Below, one piece after another: positions 1 to 7,478 of a DNA stretch of 64,000 bases (position 1 is its first letter; every line of letters starts with the position of its first letter). Below the pieces are notes generated by a model. The model was not told where the DNA came from. It saw only the letters and a program-made list of their open reading frames with translations, and ran no database searches. Both the position numbers and the translations under genes were made by a program. This stretch comes from DASZPL01 sp035550315 (GTDB lineage: Bacteria; Actinomycetota; Actinomycetes; JAFAQI01): the NCBI GenBank assembly GCA_035550315.1, contig DASZPL010000117.1:6456-70455 (forward strand), in the 5' to 3' direction.

Positions 1-542
1 GTGACGTCCAACGAGGTGGTGCCGTCGTTGGTCGTGATCTCGTCGATGCTGCAGAACTGGCCGGGCGCGCAGGTGGTGGTGTCCGAGACCCCGTCGAACA
101 TCGTCACGGTGACGGTGCCGTGGCTGGTTCCGGCGAGCAGGTCGCCGCCGTACGTCGCGGTCATGACGTCGGTGCCGGCCGGCAGCGCGGTGGTGGTGAG
201 GCTCGCCGTACAAGTCTTGAGCAGGCAGAACCCGAGCGATCCGGTGCCGAGATCTTGCGGACCGCTGCCGTTGTTGACCGAGAAGTCGACGTTGCCGGCA
301 GGGGTCACGCCAAGGCCAGGAAGGCCCAGGACGGAGACCGTGGCAGTGAAGGTGACGCTGTCACCGACCGTCGCCGACGTCGTCGAGCTCGACACCGTCG
401 TCGTCGTCGGCAACAGCCCCGCCGCCGACGCGGGTGCAGCGAGTGCGAGCGGCAGCACGATGGTGGTCGCTCCGACGGCCCCGACGACCGCTGCCAACCG
501 CAGCGATCGCCGCATCGATGTGACCTGTGAACTTCGACGCAT
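1..542 (-). CDS. Secreted Ig-like-domain protein, 3' end outside window
   Basis: The reverse strand reads from an ATG at 542 off the left edge, so only the N-terminal 180 residues are seen. It starts with a basic stretch and a hydrophobic core ending near ASA, a Sec signal peptide, then a Thr/Ser-rich linker and a segment of bacterial Ig-like repeat (Big_3) type: a TVGDSVTFT-like opening, a glycine-rich middle with PAGNVDF, and later a TYGGD element. Such proteins are secreted or surface-attached repeat proteins with structural or adhesive roles; no enzymatic motif is seen. G-rich sequence lies just upstream of the start. The repeat number and C-terminal anchor are unknown because the gene is cut. 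Confidence 0.75.
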   Translation of the reverse strand, partial: MRRSSQVTSMRRSLRLAAVVGAVGATTIVLPLALAAPASAAGLLPTTTTVSSSTTSATVGDSVTFTATVSVLGLPGLGVTPAGNVDFSVNNGSGPQDLGTGSLGFCLLKTCTASLTTTALPAGTDVMTATYGGDLLAGTSHGTVTVTMFDGVSDTTTCAPGQFCSIDEITTNDGTTSLDV

Positions 543-678
543 CACAGAACCCCCAGCTACAGGACCCTGGCGGGGCAAGGTCGATCAGAGTGTGCGGCCG
601 GATCGTCTCGGCGTGGACAAACCCGGGCAAGTGGGGTGGCCCGGGCTGTCGCTGATCCGACACCGGCCTGCCGGACCG

Positions 679-861
679 CTAGCCGAACAACTCGGACGCG
701 GCCGCCTCGAGCCGAGTCATGTGCTCGGCGACGATCATTTCGTTGACTGCGAACACCGCGGCGGACAGCACGAGCGTCAGCAGGCTCCCAGCAACGAAGG
801 CGACCCGCGGGCGAGTTGCCAGGTCAACGACGGGTGCGTTGTGTAGCGAATTGATAAGCAC
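679..861 (-). CDS. Small single-span membrane protein
   Basis: A 60-residue frame from a GTG at 861, preceded by GAGAGGGGG about five bases upstream, a good ribosome site. It has a short polar N-terminus, one hydrophobic span (about residues 18-40, AFVAGSLLTLVLSAAVFAV) and an acidic amphipathic tail ending ASELFG. I recognise no family. It lies between the Ig-domain gene and the divergent YgfZ-like gene, so it may share the 862-1012 intergenic region for its promoter. The ribosome site and clean membrane helix favour a real gene over a shadow frame, but the function is unknown. Confidence 0.55.
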   Translation of the reverse strand: MLINSLHNAPVVDLATRPRVAFVAGSLLTLVLSAAVFAVNEMIVAEHMTRLEAAASELFG

Positions 862-1000
862 GGTGGCCCCCTCTCGACACTCAGGTCGGAGCGTGGGGAC
901 CCGCTTCGATCGACAGTCGGGACGCTATGCCTGTGACCGGACCGTTGTCACGCTCTGTGTCAGCTTCTTGACAGTCCGATTGCTCACAGGAGCACGTTCT

Positions 1001-1006
1001 TACGAT
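1001..1006 (+). promoter_or_regulatory. Putative -10 box, leaderless start of YgfZ-like gene
   Basis: TACGAT ends six bases before the GTG at 1013, so transcription would begin at or next to the start codon. A TTGACA lies at 968-973 but is 27 bp away, too far to be its -35. The GGAGG next to the start codon is too close to act as a normal ribosome site, which also favours a leaderless start. Confidence 0.5.
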
Positions 1007-1012
1007 GGAGGC

Positions 1013-1912
1013 GTGAGCGAGTTGGCATTGCGGCGCGGCACGCCGGGCCGTGGCGTGGATGCCGGCGTCGCGGCGCACTACGGCGAGCCGTTCGGCGAGC
1101 AGCGCCAGCTGCTCGGCGCAGGTGGTGTCATCGACCGCTCGCACCGCGGCGTGGTGCGGGTCGGCGGCCCGGACCGGCTGTCCTGGTTGCACTCGCTGAC
1201 CACGCAACACCTGACCGAGTTGCCGGCGGGTGACGTCACCGAGGCGCTGGTGCTCTCACCGCACGGTCACGTCGAGCACCACCTGGTGCTGTTCGACGAC
1301 GCTGAGGCGACCTGGATCCACGTCGAGCCCGGCACCGCCGAGGCGTTGACGTCGTACCTGGACTCGATGCGGTTCATGCTGCGGGTCGACGTTGCCGATG
1401 TGTCCGCGGACTATGCGGTGGTCACGACGGTGCGCGAGGGTGACGTCCGCGACGAGCTGGTGCGGCGGCCCGAGGTCGCCGACCGGTTGACCCAAGGTCC
1501 GCTGCCGGTCGTGGGCCACGACGCGTTTGAGGCGCTGCGGGTCGAGCGCCGTCGCCCGCGGCTGGGGTTCGAAACCGACCATCGGACGATTCCGCATGAG
1601 GTCAGTTGGATCGGCACGGCCGTCCATCTGGACAAGGGGTGCTACCGCGGCCAGGAGACGGTCGCGCGCGTCCACAACCTCGGCCGGCCACCACGCCGGC
1701 TGGTGTTCGCGCACCTCGACGGCACCGTGGACGAACTGCCGCCGCCGCACACGCCGGTCGAGCTGGACGGGCGAGCCGTCGGGTTCCTCGGCACCGCCGT
1801 GCACCACGCCGAGCTCGGGCCGGTCGCGCTCGCGGTCGTCAAGCGACAGACCCCCGACGATGCTCAGCTGGTCGTTGCGGGCATGGCGATGCAGGCCGAA
1901 CCCGCTGCCTGA
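1013..1912 (+). CDS. YgfZ/GcvT-family folate-binding protein
   Basis: This 299-residue protein belongs to the COG0354/YgfZ family, aminomethyltransferase-like tetrahydrofolate-binding proteins linked to Fe-S cluster enzyme maintenance and, in E. coli, tRNA modification. The diagnostic signature KGCYxGQE is present at about residues 204-211 (KGCYRGQETVARVHNLG), with the family's preceding EVSWIGTAVHLD stretch and a C-terminal barrel of GcvT type. The GTG start was chosen because it follows a -10-like box by six bases and removes an unconserved upstream extension. The next gene (rsiG) follows after 55 bp with its own possible promoter. The cysteine of the signature is intact, so activity is expected. 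Confidence 0.85.
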   Translation: MSELALRRGTPGRGVDAGVAAHYGEPFGEQRQLLGAGGVIDRSHRGVVRVGGPDRLSWLHSLTTQHLTELPAGDVTEALVLSPHGHVEHHLVLFDDAEATWIHVEPGTAEALTSYLDSMRFMLRVDVADVSADYAVVTTVREGDVRDELVRRPEVADRLTQGPLPVVGHDAFEALRVERRRPRLGFETDHRTIPHEVSWIGTAVHLDKGCYRGQETVARVHNLGRPPRRLVFAHLDGTVDELPPPHTPVELDGRAVGFLGTAVHHAELGPVALAVVKRQTPDDAQLVVAGMAMQAEPAA

Positions 1913-1954
1913 TCAACCGCTGTCGTCGAGGCGTCTGGCCGGGCTGCAGCGTGA

Positions 1955-1960
1955 CACTAT
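1955..1960 (+). promoter_or_regulatory. Putative -10 box for rsiG
   Basis: CACTAT ends seven bases before the GTG at 1968. This fits a leaderless rsiG transcript and argues for GTG 1968 over the in-frame ATG at 1959, which overlaps the box. Confidence 0.4.
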
Positions 1961-1967
1961 GGGCGCC

Positions 1968-2519
1968 GTGAGCCCAGGCAACCGACGCATCGATCGAGTC
2001 CTCGCCGACGACTTCCTCGACGGGCTCGCTGACGCGCCGCTCGCCGAGGTTCGTCGCCGGCGTACGGAAGCCGAACAAGAGGAGACCGACCTCTCCTACC
2101 TGCGCCGGCTGCTCCAGGGACGGATCGACATCCTGCGCACCGAGCGGGAGCGCCGCGCCGGTCCCGCGCCCGACGAGTCGCTCGTCGAGGCGCTGCCGCG
2201 CATCCTCGCCGACGAAGGCCAGCGGTCGGCGCCGCACGGCCTCGGGCGGCACGTGACCGTCGAGCCGTCGCGCGCCGACATGCACCGCCGGTACGTCGAG
2301 AAGTTGATCGCCGACGTCAACCTGTCGGATCCGGCGGCTCACGACGACGACACGCTCGCGCGGGTGATCGGCGTTCTGGAGACCGAGGAGGCGCAGGTGT
2401 CGGGTCGGCGCCGCGAGGTGCAACAGGTGATGGACGCGTGTACGGCGGAGATCACCCGGCGTTACCGCGACGGCGAAGCCAACGTCGCCGACTTGCTGCC
2501 GACCGAGGCCGACCAGTGA
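1968..2519 (+). CDS. rsiG: RsiG-like c-di-GMP-dependent anti-sigma factor
   Basis: RsiG of Streptomyces holds the sporulation sigma factor WhiG inactive when two c-di-GMP molecules are bound; the ligand site is built from two copies of E-x3-S-x2-R-x3-Q-x3-D on a coiled-coil helical pair. Both copies are intact in this 183-residue protein: E39, S43, R46, Q50, D54 and E141, S145, R148, Q152, D156. Between them is a poorly conserved linker, and the flanking sequence is strongly helical and charged. The two-motif form matches Streptomyces rather than the single-motif dimeric Rubrobacter type. WhiG itself is not in the window; a diguanylate cyclase is encoded at 39737. Confidence rests on ten of ten signature residues. 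Confidence 0.9.
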   Translation: MSPGNRRIDRVLADDFLDGLADAPLAEVRRRRTEAEQEETDLSYLRRLLQGRIDILRTERERRAGPAPDESLVEALPRILADEGQRSAPHGLGRHVTVEPSRADMHRRYVEKLIADVNLSDPAAHDDDTLARVIGVLETEEAQVSGRRREVQQVMDACTAEITRRYRDGEANVADLLPTEADQ

Positions 2520-2544
2520 CCCACACGCGCCCTTGCCCCTAGAT

Positions 2545-2599
2545 CGTTGTCGACTTCCCGCGCCGACTTTGGCGATTTTGGCGCGGCAGGTCGACAACG
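2545..2599. repeat. 55-bp palindromic repeat, copy A (inverted)
   Basis: The ends CGTTGTCGAC and GTCGACAACG are perfect 10-bp inverted arms, with a second stem inside (CCGCGCC with GGCGCGG). Its reverse complement aligns over the full 55 bp with copies at 16577 and 17661. It lies between rsiG and the asparaginase gene and has no U-tract, so it reads as a dispersed REP-like element rather than a simple terminator. Confidence 0.8.
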
Positions 2600-2621
2600 G
2601 GCGTGGCTGAGGCGATGACGG

Positions 2622-3563
2622 ATGGTCGTGGTCGCCGAGGTCGTCCGCAATAGCGTTGTCGAGAGCCGGCATCACGGCAGCGTGATCGCGCTCGACCCGC
2701 ACGGCGACGTCGTGCTGAGCCTGGGCGATCCCCACGCGCCGATGCTGCCGCGCAGCGCGCTCAAACCGTTGCAGGCCGCCGGCATGGTGCGCGCCGGGCT
2801 GGACGTCGACGACGACCTGCTCGCGCTGGTCTGCGCGAGCCACTCCGGCGAAGCCGGCCACGTTGCAGGCGTCCGGCGGCTGCTCGCGACGGCGGGCTTG
2901 GACGAGGCGGCGCTAGACAACACGCCGGACCTCCCGCTGGACCCGCAGGCCCGAGACGACGCGATCCGCGCCGGACATGGCCCGGCGCGCATCACCCAGA
3001 ACTGCTCGGGCAAGCACGCCGGGATGCTCGCCAGCTGTGTCGCCAACGGCTGGCCGACCGACGGCTATCTCGCGCCCGAGCACGCGTTGCAGCGGGCGCT
3101 GCGCGAGGCCGTCGAAGACCTGACCGGCGAGCCGGTCGCGGCGACCGTGGTCGACGGTTGCGGCGCGCCACAGTTCGCGGTGTCGCTGACCGGTCTGGCG
3201 CGAGCATTCGCGCGGCTGGCGGTGGCGTCACCCGAGACCGCGGAGGGGCGGTGTGCACATGCCATGCGTGATCACCCGCATCTCGTCGGCGGCAGCGGTC
3301 GCGATGTCACTGCGCTGCTCGCCGGCGTGCCGGGCCTGGTCGCAAAGGAGGGCGCCGAAGGGGTGTACGTCGCCGCGACGTCGGATGGCGCTGCCGTCGC
3401 GGTGAAGATTGAGGACGGCGCGGGTCGAGCGAGGCTGCCGGTGCTCGTCGCCGCGCTGCGCCAGCTAGGAGTCGCGGCGCCGACCCTCGACGATCTCGCC
3501 GTCGTACCGGTGCTCGGTCATGGTGAGCGAGTCGGCGAAGTGCGCGCCGTCGGGATGGCGTGA
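2622..3563 (+). CDS. L-asparaginase II family protein
   Basis: A 313-residue member of the asparaginase family typified by the Rhizobium etli enzyme (PF06089), unrelated in fold class to bacterial types I/II. It would hydrolyse L-asparagine to aspartate and ammonia in the cytoplasm; no signal peptide is seen. Recognised features include PRSALKPLQA near residue 44, ASHSGE near residue 72, the family hallmark NCSGKHAGML near residue 128, and VDGCGAPQFAVSL near residue 176. The length matches the family. The start is ATG 2622; GTG 2628 is also possible. It stands alone, with repeat copy A upstream and the XRE promoter downstream. Confidence 0.88.
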   Translation: MVVVAEVVRNSVVESRHHGSVIALDPHGDVVLSLGDPHAPMLPRSALKPLQAAGMVRAGLDVDDDLLALVCASHSGEAGHVAGVRRLLATAGLDEAALDNTPDLPLDPQARDDAIRAGHGPARITQNCSGKHAGMLASCVANGWPTDGYLAPEHALQRALREAVEDLTGEPVAATVVDGCGAPQFAVSLTGLARAFARLAVASPETAEGRCAHAMRDHPHLVGGSGRDVTALLAGVPGLVAKEGAEGVYVAATSDGAAVAVKIEDGAGRARLPVLVAALRQLGVAAPTLDDLAVVPVLGHGERVGEVRAVGMA

Positions 3564-3592
3564 CCAGGGTCACCCGGCGTACCGCTTGCTGA

Positions 3593-3625
3593 GTGCTTGC
3601 AAGAGTTAGCACATGCCCGTACAGT
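3593..3625 (+). promoter_or_regulatory. Promoter with overlapping inverted repeat for XRE gene
   Basis: TTGCAA (3597-3602), a 17-bp spacer and TACAGT (3620-3625) form a good sigma-A promoter ending six bases before the ATG at 3632. The inverted repeat GTGCT/AGCAC (3593-3597 and 3608-3612) straddles the -35 box and is a likely operator, possibly for the XRE protein itself. It recalls half-sites of CIRCE but in everted order. Confidence 0.6.
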
Positions 3626-3631
3626 GCAGAT

Positions 3632-4159
3632 ATGGCGAAGTTGGACGTGCGCAATCTCGGTGACTACATCCGGGAGCAGCGCGCGGCGGCGCAGATCTCG
3701 TTGCGCCAACTGGCCACGCTTGCCGGCGTCTCGAACCCGTACCTCAGCCAGATCGAGCGTGGGTTGCGCAAGCCGAGCGCCGAGATCTTGCAGCAGATCG
3801 CCAAGGCGCTGCGGATCTCGGCCGAGGCACTGTACGTCCAGGCCGGCATCCTCGAGGAGCGGTACGGCGACAGCGACGTCCCGGCCGCGATCATGGCGGA
3901 TGGCCATCTCGCCGAGCGGCAGAAGCAGGTCTTGCTCGAGCTCTACGAGGCCTACCGCCGCGAAAACGACGCGCTCGCGGGCGCGCCGGACAAGACCACC
4001 TCCGCCGCTGAAGCGGCGGAGGGCACCACGTCCCGTACTCGCACCGCCCGTCGCGCCAAGCCGGCGACCTCGGGCAACGGTGCAGCGTCGGCGGCCGGGG
4101 GCACCGCCGACGCGCCCAACCGGTCCAGGAGGTCCGATGCCAACCCTGATCAACCTTGA
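3632..4159 (+). CDS. XRE-family transcriptional regulator
   Basis: This 175-residue protein has an N-terminal Cro/CI-type helix-turn-helix (about residues 10-65: YIREQRAAAQISLRQLATLAGVSN then a recognition helix with YLSQIERGLRKPS), a helical middle, and a low-complexity Ala/Thr/Arg tail likely to be disordered. The pairing with an HBHA-like gene whose start overlaps this stop matches the mycobacterial Rv0474-Rv0475 arrangement as I remember it. A DNA-binding role controlling the pair is inferred. The ATG directly follows a strong promoter, so the transcript is probably leaderless. Confidence 0.85.
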   Translation: MAKLDVRNLGDYIREQRAAAQISLRQLATLAGVSNPYLSQIERGLRKPSAEILQQIAKALRISAEALYVQAGILEERYGDSDVPAAIMADGHLAERQKQVLLELYEAYRRENDALAGAPDKTTSAAEAAEGTTSRTRTARRAKPATSGNGAASAAGGTADAPNRSRRSDANPDQP

Positions 4160-4751
4160 CGTGAAGCCGCTCTACGCGATCGCCGGTGTCGGCGACCTCG
4201 CGGTCGAGCGACTGCGCCACACCGCCACGACGCTTCCCGAGCAGGTCAAGACGCTGCCGGCGAAGGTGCAGGCGCGGCAGGCCGACCTCGCCGTCCAGGC
4301 GCAGGCGCTGCCGGCAACCGTGCGCAAGCAGGCCGAGGTGCTGCCAGTCGAGCTGCGCCGCCAGGTCCAGGAGCTGCCGAGCCAGGTGCAGGCGCTGCCG
4401 GCCGCGGTTCGCAAGCAGGCCGAGGAGCTGCGCGCCAACGTCCGCAAGCAGGTCGAGGACTTCGCCACCAAGGCAACCGTCGCGTACGGCGAGTTCGCCA
4501 CCCGCGGCGAGAAGGTCGTGACCAGCCTGCGCGGTGACACCGCCAAGCCGAGCACGTCGAAGCCCGCGGCGAAGAAGCCGGCCGCAAAGCGCACGACCAA
4601 GGCCGCTTCAGCGACGCCGACCAAGCCGGCCGCCGCGAGCAAGCCGTCGGCCACCACCCCGGCCGCCCCGGCGACGCCGACCAAGCCGGCCGCGCCGACG
4701 TTCGCGACGCCGAGCCAGCCGCCGTTGAACGGCGGCAGCTCCGCCAGCTGA
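4137..4751 (+). CDS. Heparin-binding-hemagglutinin-like coiled-coil protein
   Basis: The 204-residue product has a short N-terminal region, a long amphipathic helical segment (about residues 30-125) made of imperfect 11-residue units built on LPxxVRKQAE and QVQxLP, and a Lys/Ala/Pro-rich tail with AKKPAAKR and repeated TPTKPAA units. This layout, helical rod plus cationic tail, is that of mycobacterial HBHA, a surface adhesin that binds sulfated glycans and has also been tied to lipid storage. No signal peptide is present, as in HBHA. AGGAGGT (4127-4133) three bases before ATG 4137 sits inside the upstream gene, so the two are translationally coupled. Confidence 0.75.
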   Translation: MPTLINLDVKPLYAIAGVGDLAVERLRHTATTLPEQVKTLPAKVQARQADLAVQAQALPATVRKQAEVLPVELRRQVQELPSQVQALPAAVRKQAEELRANVRKQVEDFATKATVAYGEFATRGEKVVTSLRGDTAKPSTSKPAAKKPAAKRTTKAASATPTKPAAASKPSATTPAAPATPTKPAAPTFATPSQPPLNGGSSAS

Positions 4752-4761
4752 CCCCCCGCGG

Positions 4762-4816
4762 CAAGATCTTCGCCGTCTGATGGTGCTCGAGCACCGTCAG
4801 ACGGCGATGATCTTTG
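4762..4816. terminator. Bidirectional terminator hairpin between convergent genes
   Basis: A long, nearly perfect inverted repeat (arms containing CGCCGTCTGATGGTGC and GCACCGTCAGACGGCG around a TCGA loop) lies between the HBHA-like gene and the convergent VOC gene. The outer arms AAGATC/GATCTT extend the stem. Confidence 0.75.
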
Positions 4817-4825
4817 TGGGGCCGC

Positions 4826-5374
4826 TTAGCGCTGGACGCCGCCCGGCGGGGCGTCGCGGTCGTCCAGCCAGCGGCCGCCGAACCACATCGGCTGGTCGGC
4901 GAGCAGTTCGATCCCGATCCCGTCCGGGTCACGCAGGTACAGCGACTCCTCGATGCCGCGTTGCGGCCCGTCGTACGGGATGCCGGCGTCGTCGAGCCGC
5001 TGCCGCAGCATGGCGTGCGTGTCCGGCGGCACCGAGATCGCGATGTGCTGCACGCCGCCGAACCCTTCCGGCGACTTCTCGAGACCGAGGCCCGGGAAGT
5101 CGAAGAAGCCGAGCAACGTGTCGTTGCCGACGTCGAAGAAGAAGTGCGACGAGCCGGGATAGTCGCGGTTCTCGACCAGCTCGATCAGCGGGAAGCCGAG
5201 CAAGCCTTGGTAGAAGTTGATGGTCTGCTCGACGTCGCTGCAGATCAACGCCGCGTGATGAATGCCGCGCGCGGTCGAGGCGGGTCGGTCGGCCGGTGGC
5301 GCGACGTACTGCTCACGCAACTCCTTGCGTCGTTGCTCGAGCCGCGCGCGCTCGGCCGCATCGGGTGGTGCCAT
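4826..5374 (-). CDS. VOC (glyoxalase/dioxygenase superfamily) protein
   Basis: A 182-residue vicinal-oxygen-chelate protein with one charged helical N-terminal extension and two paired beta-alpha-beta-beta-beta modules. Metal-ligand type positions are visible: the GIHHAALIC strand at about residue 37, the GVQHIAISV strand at about residue 107, and a glutamate in DPDGIGIELL near residue 155. This His/His/Glu pattern suits a divalent metal enzyme such as a ring-cleaving dioxygenase or glyoxalase-like lyase, but the substrate cannot be read from sequence. It is divergent from the ABC ATPase gene, with only 38 bp between the starts. Confidence 0.8.
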   Translation of the reverse strand: MAPPDAAERARLEQRRKELREQYVAPPADRPASTARGIHHAALICSDVEQTINFYQGLLGFPLIELVENRDYPGSSHFFFDVGNDTLLGFFDFPGLGLEKSPEGFGGVQHIAISVPPDTHAMLRQRLDDAGIPYDGPQRGIEESLYLRDPDGIGIELLADQPMWFGGRWLDDRDAPPGGVQR

Positions 5375-5412
5375 GACCCGAAGCCTGCCACCCCTGGCTA
5401 GGGTCCGACCAC

Positions 5413-6186
5413 ATGACGGCGCTGGCGATTGGCGACTGCGACGTCTGGTTCCCGGCCGGTCCGCAGGCGTTGTACGACGTGAGCCTGTCGGTGCGGCCGG
5501 GCGAGCATTGGGCGTTGCTCGGCGCCAACGGCGCGGGGAAGTCGACGCTGCTGGCGATCGCCGGCGCGCAACGGTTCCCGTCGCGCGGGACGGTCGAGAT
5601 CCTCGGCCAGCGGCTCGGCCGGGTCGATGTCCGGGAGCTGCGCAAGCAGATCGGTGCGGTCGACCCGCGGTTGCGGGTCCCGCCGGAGCTCACCGTCTCG
5701 GAGTACGTCGCGACCGGCGCCACGCAGACCGTGCAGCCGCTCGGCCCGTCGTCACCCGACGTGGCCGAGTACGTCGGCGAGTTGTGCGGCCGCTTCGGTC
5801 TTGCCGACATCGCCGAGCGGGCGATCGGTGTCTGCTCGGCCGGGGAGCGCGAGCGCGCGCGACTGGCGCGCGCGTTGGTCCCTCGGCCGCGGTTGCTGCT
5901 GCTCGACGAGCCGGCCGCCGGTCTAGACCTGCCCGGGCGCGCCGACTTGCTGCGAGCGATCGAGGACACCGCCGCCGCAGCGACCGAGATGGCGAGCATG
6001 ATCGTCGTGCATCACCTGGAAGAACTGCCCGCGACCACCAGTCATGTCGCGCTGCTGCGGCACGGTCGGTTGATCGCGCAGGGCGACGTCGGGCTGTTGT
6101 CGGATGCTGCTGCGTTGAGCGAGTGTTTCGGGCGGCCGGTTAAGGCGTTCGACGTCGACGGCCGCTGGTTCGCCTCGGCGACCTAG
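5413..6186 (+). CDS. Orphan ABC transporter ATP-binding protein
   Basis: A 257-residue single ABC ATPase domain. The Walker A is GANGAGKST (about residues 37-45), the signature is CSAGERERARLARAL in place of LSGGQ, the Walker B is RLLLLDEPAAGLD (about 161-173), and the H-loop lies in IVVHHLEELP. No permease or binding-protein gene is adjacent, so transport is unproven; the domain resembles ModF/iron-type cytosolic ATPases. TAGGGT eight bases before the ATG may serve as a -10 for a near-leaderless transcript. Its stop overlaps the convergent membrane gene by four bases. Confidence 0.85.
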   Translation: MTALAIGDCDVWFPAGPQALYDVSLSVRPGEHWALLGANGAGKSTLLAIAGAQRFPSRGTVEILGQRLGRVDVRELRKQIGAVDPRLRVPPELTVSEYVATGATQTVQPLGPSSPDVAEYVGELCGRFGLADIAERAIGVCSAGERERARLARALVPRPRLLLLDEPAAGLDLPGRADLLRAIEDTAAAATEMASMIVVHHLEELPATTSHVALLRHGRLIAQGDVGLLSDAAALSECFGRPVKAFDVDGRWFASAT

Positions 6187-6599
6187 CCCCAGCTGGTCGA
6201 CAGCATCAGCCCGACGAACAACGCACCCAGCGCGAAGAGTCCGGTCGCTGCACCGAACACCGCCATCTGGCCGCGCGACGTCGCGCGCTGGTGCAGGTAC
6301 GCCGACAGCCCGGACAGCGCGACGACGACGAGCTTGAGCGTCACCGTGTGCCGGTAGTCGGCGTCGTGCTGGTAGCGATCGTTGGTGGCGACGATGTTCC
6401 AGACGCCGGTGCCGATCAGCAGCGCGAAGGCCGGCCAGGCGATCCGTGCGAACTGCCGGGCCACCGACTTCGGTACGTCGACACCAGCCGCGCGCAGCAC
6501 GGGGACGAGTGCCGCGAGGGTGATCTGGCCACCAACCCAAACCGTTGCGCCAAGGACGTGCAGGAACAGCCGAATCGTGTCCTCGGATACGCCCAGCAT
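6183..6599 (-). CDS. CopD-like integral membrane protein
   Basis: A 138-residue protein with four predicted hydrophobic spans (about residues 7-30, 50-72, 85-102 and 113-134). The first helix has the HVLGATVWVGG pattern of CopD/YcnJ-like copper-resistance membrane proteins, in which the histidine and the small-residue patch are typical. The conserved R-F-x-R-I-A-W-P segment precedes the second span. Copper handling is the usual annotation, but the small single-domain form is poorly characterised and a heme or quinone role cannot be excluded. The gene runs opposite to the ABC ATPase and overlaps its stop. Confidence 0.65.
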   Translation of the reverse strand: MLGVSEDTIRLFLHVLGATVWVGGQITLAALVPVLRAAGVDVPKSVARQFARIAWPAFALLIGTGVWNIVATNDRYQHDADYRHTVTLKLVVVALSGLSAYLHQRATSRGQMAVFGAATGLFALGALFVGLMLSTSWG

Positions 6600-6619
6600 C
6601 CGGCCAGTCTCGCAGGCGG

Positions 6620-7120
6620 CTACTCGGCGAGGATGCGGCCCACCGCCCGATCCCAGCCCGCGGTCGGCACGAGCATCGGCAGACCATCGCCGTCACGGGA
6701 GACCGTCATGCCGCGGCACGGCGCGTCCACGGTGGCGATCCAGGTGTGATGCCGGCCGCGGAACGTCACTACCTGCTCGGTGGTCGTCGCGATCTCGCAC
6801 TGCACACGATTGGGCGGCCACACCGGGAGCCGGTCGAACCGGCGCACCAGGTGACGCCGCCGCTTCGCGCCGAGCACGTGCCGGTCGCTTGCCCCATCGA
6901 CGCCGCGCTTCTCGACCACGACGTGACGCACCGAGAGCGGCACGTGCTCCTTGGCTGGGCGGTCGGCGTGCGGCGAGCCGGCCGGATCGATGGCGGGGGC
7001 GAGGCTCGGGTGAGCGCTCCCGGACGTCGCGGCCACCGCGGACGCTCCGGCCATCACCGACAGGGCGAGCGTTGCGATCGCGAGGTGAGTCGGTCGGGAG
7101 CGAAGCGCTGGTCGATGCAT
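6620..7120 (-). CDS. Secreted protein of unknown function
   Basis: A 166-residue product with a basic N-terminus and hydrophobic core (residues 13-31) ending near AVAA, consistent with Sec export. The mature part is basic in the middle (VLGAKRRRHLVRRF) and has only two cysteines, in RVQCEIATTTEQ and VDAPCRGMTV, about 33 residues apart, which could form a disulfide outside the cell. I recognise no family. It follows the CopD-like gene's start region on the same strand and could be co-transcribed with it. Confidence 0.6.
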   Translation of the reverse strand: MHRPALRSRPTHLAIATLALSVMAGASAVAATSGSAHPSLAPAIDPAGSPHADRPAKEHVPLSVRHVVVEKRGVDGASDRHVLGAKRRRHLVRRFDRLPVWPPNRVQCEIATTTEQVVTFRGRHHTWIATVDAPCRGMTVSRDGDGLPMLVPTAGWDRAVGRILAE

Positions 7121-7189
7121 CGTCGATCACCTCACCGTGAGTGTGCCCTCTGTGGTTTGACGCTGCACCCGCCGCTGTCGTTCCAGCCC

Positions 7190-7195
7190 TACTCT
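7190..7195 (+). promoter_or_regulatory. Putative -10 box before DUF2516 gene
   Basis: TACTCT ends seven bases before the ATG at 7203 and there is no purine-rich ribosome site, so the four-gene run beginning here is probably leaderless. Confidence 0.5.
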
Positions 7196-7202
7196 GAACG
7201 GC

Positions 7203-7478
7203 ATGAGTTACTTGCTGTTCCCGCTGAACGGCGCATTTCTCGTCATCGGCCTGGCGATGCTGGTCGTGAAGGTCTGGGCGCTGGTCGACGCCACGACGCA
7301 CCCGGACGCGGCGTACCAGGCCGCCGGCAAGCTCAACAAGACCGCATGGATCGTGATCCTGGTGATCGGGCTGTTCTTCTCGCTGCTCGGCCTGATCGCC
7401 GCCCTCGTCTACCTGCTCGACGTGCGGCCGGCGCTGCGTTCGCTGCGTCGCGGCGGCTCCTCCTCGTCGCGCTGGTGA
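7203..7478 (+). CDS. DUF2516 family small membrane protein
   Basis: This 91-residue protein has two hydrophobic helices (about residues 9-30 and 46-72) separated by a polar loop with DATTHPDAAYQAAGKLNKTAW. That loop between two spans is the pattern of actinobacterial DUF2516 proteins, which in mycobacteria sit near hbhA. Function is unknown. The stop codon overlaps the GTG of the next gene (GTGA), so the two are translationally coupled. Confidence 0.75.
   Translation: MSYLLFPLNGAFLVIGLAMLVVKVWALVDATTHPDAAYQAAGKLNKTAWIVILVIGLFFSLLGLIAALVYLLDVRPALRSLRRGGSSSSRW

Noticed and set aside
1..846. Plus-strand frame across the left edge as a gene
   Set aside because: The minus strand of 1-542 encodes a clear signal peptide and Ig-like domain, and 679-861 carries a membrane protein with a ribosome site; the plus frame is a shadow.
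4172..4684. Long open frame antisense to the HBHA-like gene
   Set aside because: It mirrors the Ala/Lys/Pro-rich repeats on the coding strand; no start signal and no family-like motif.
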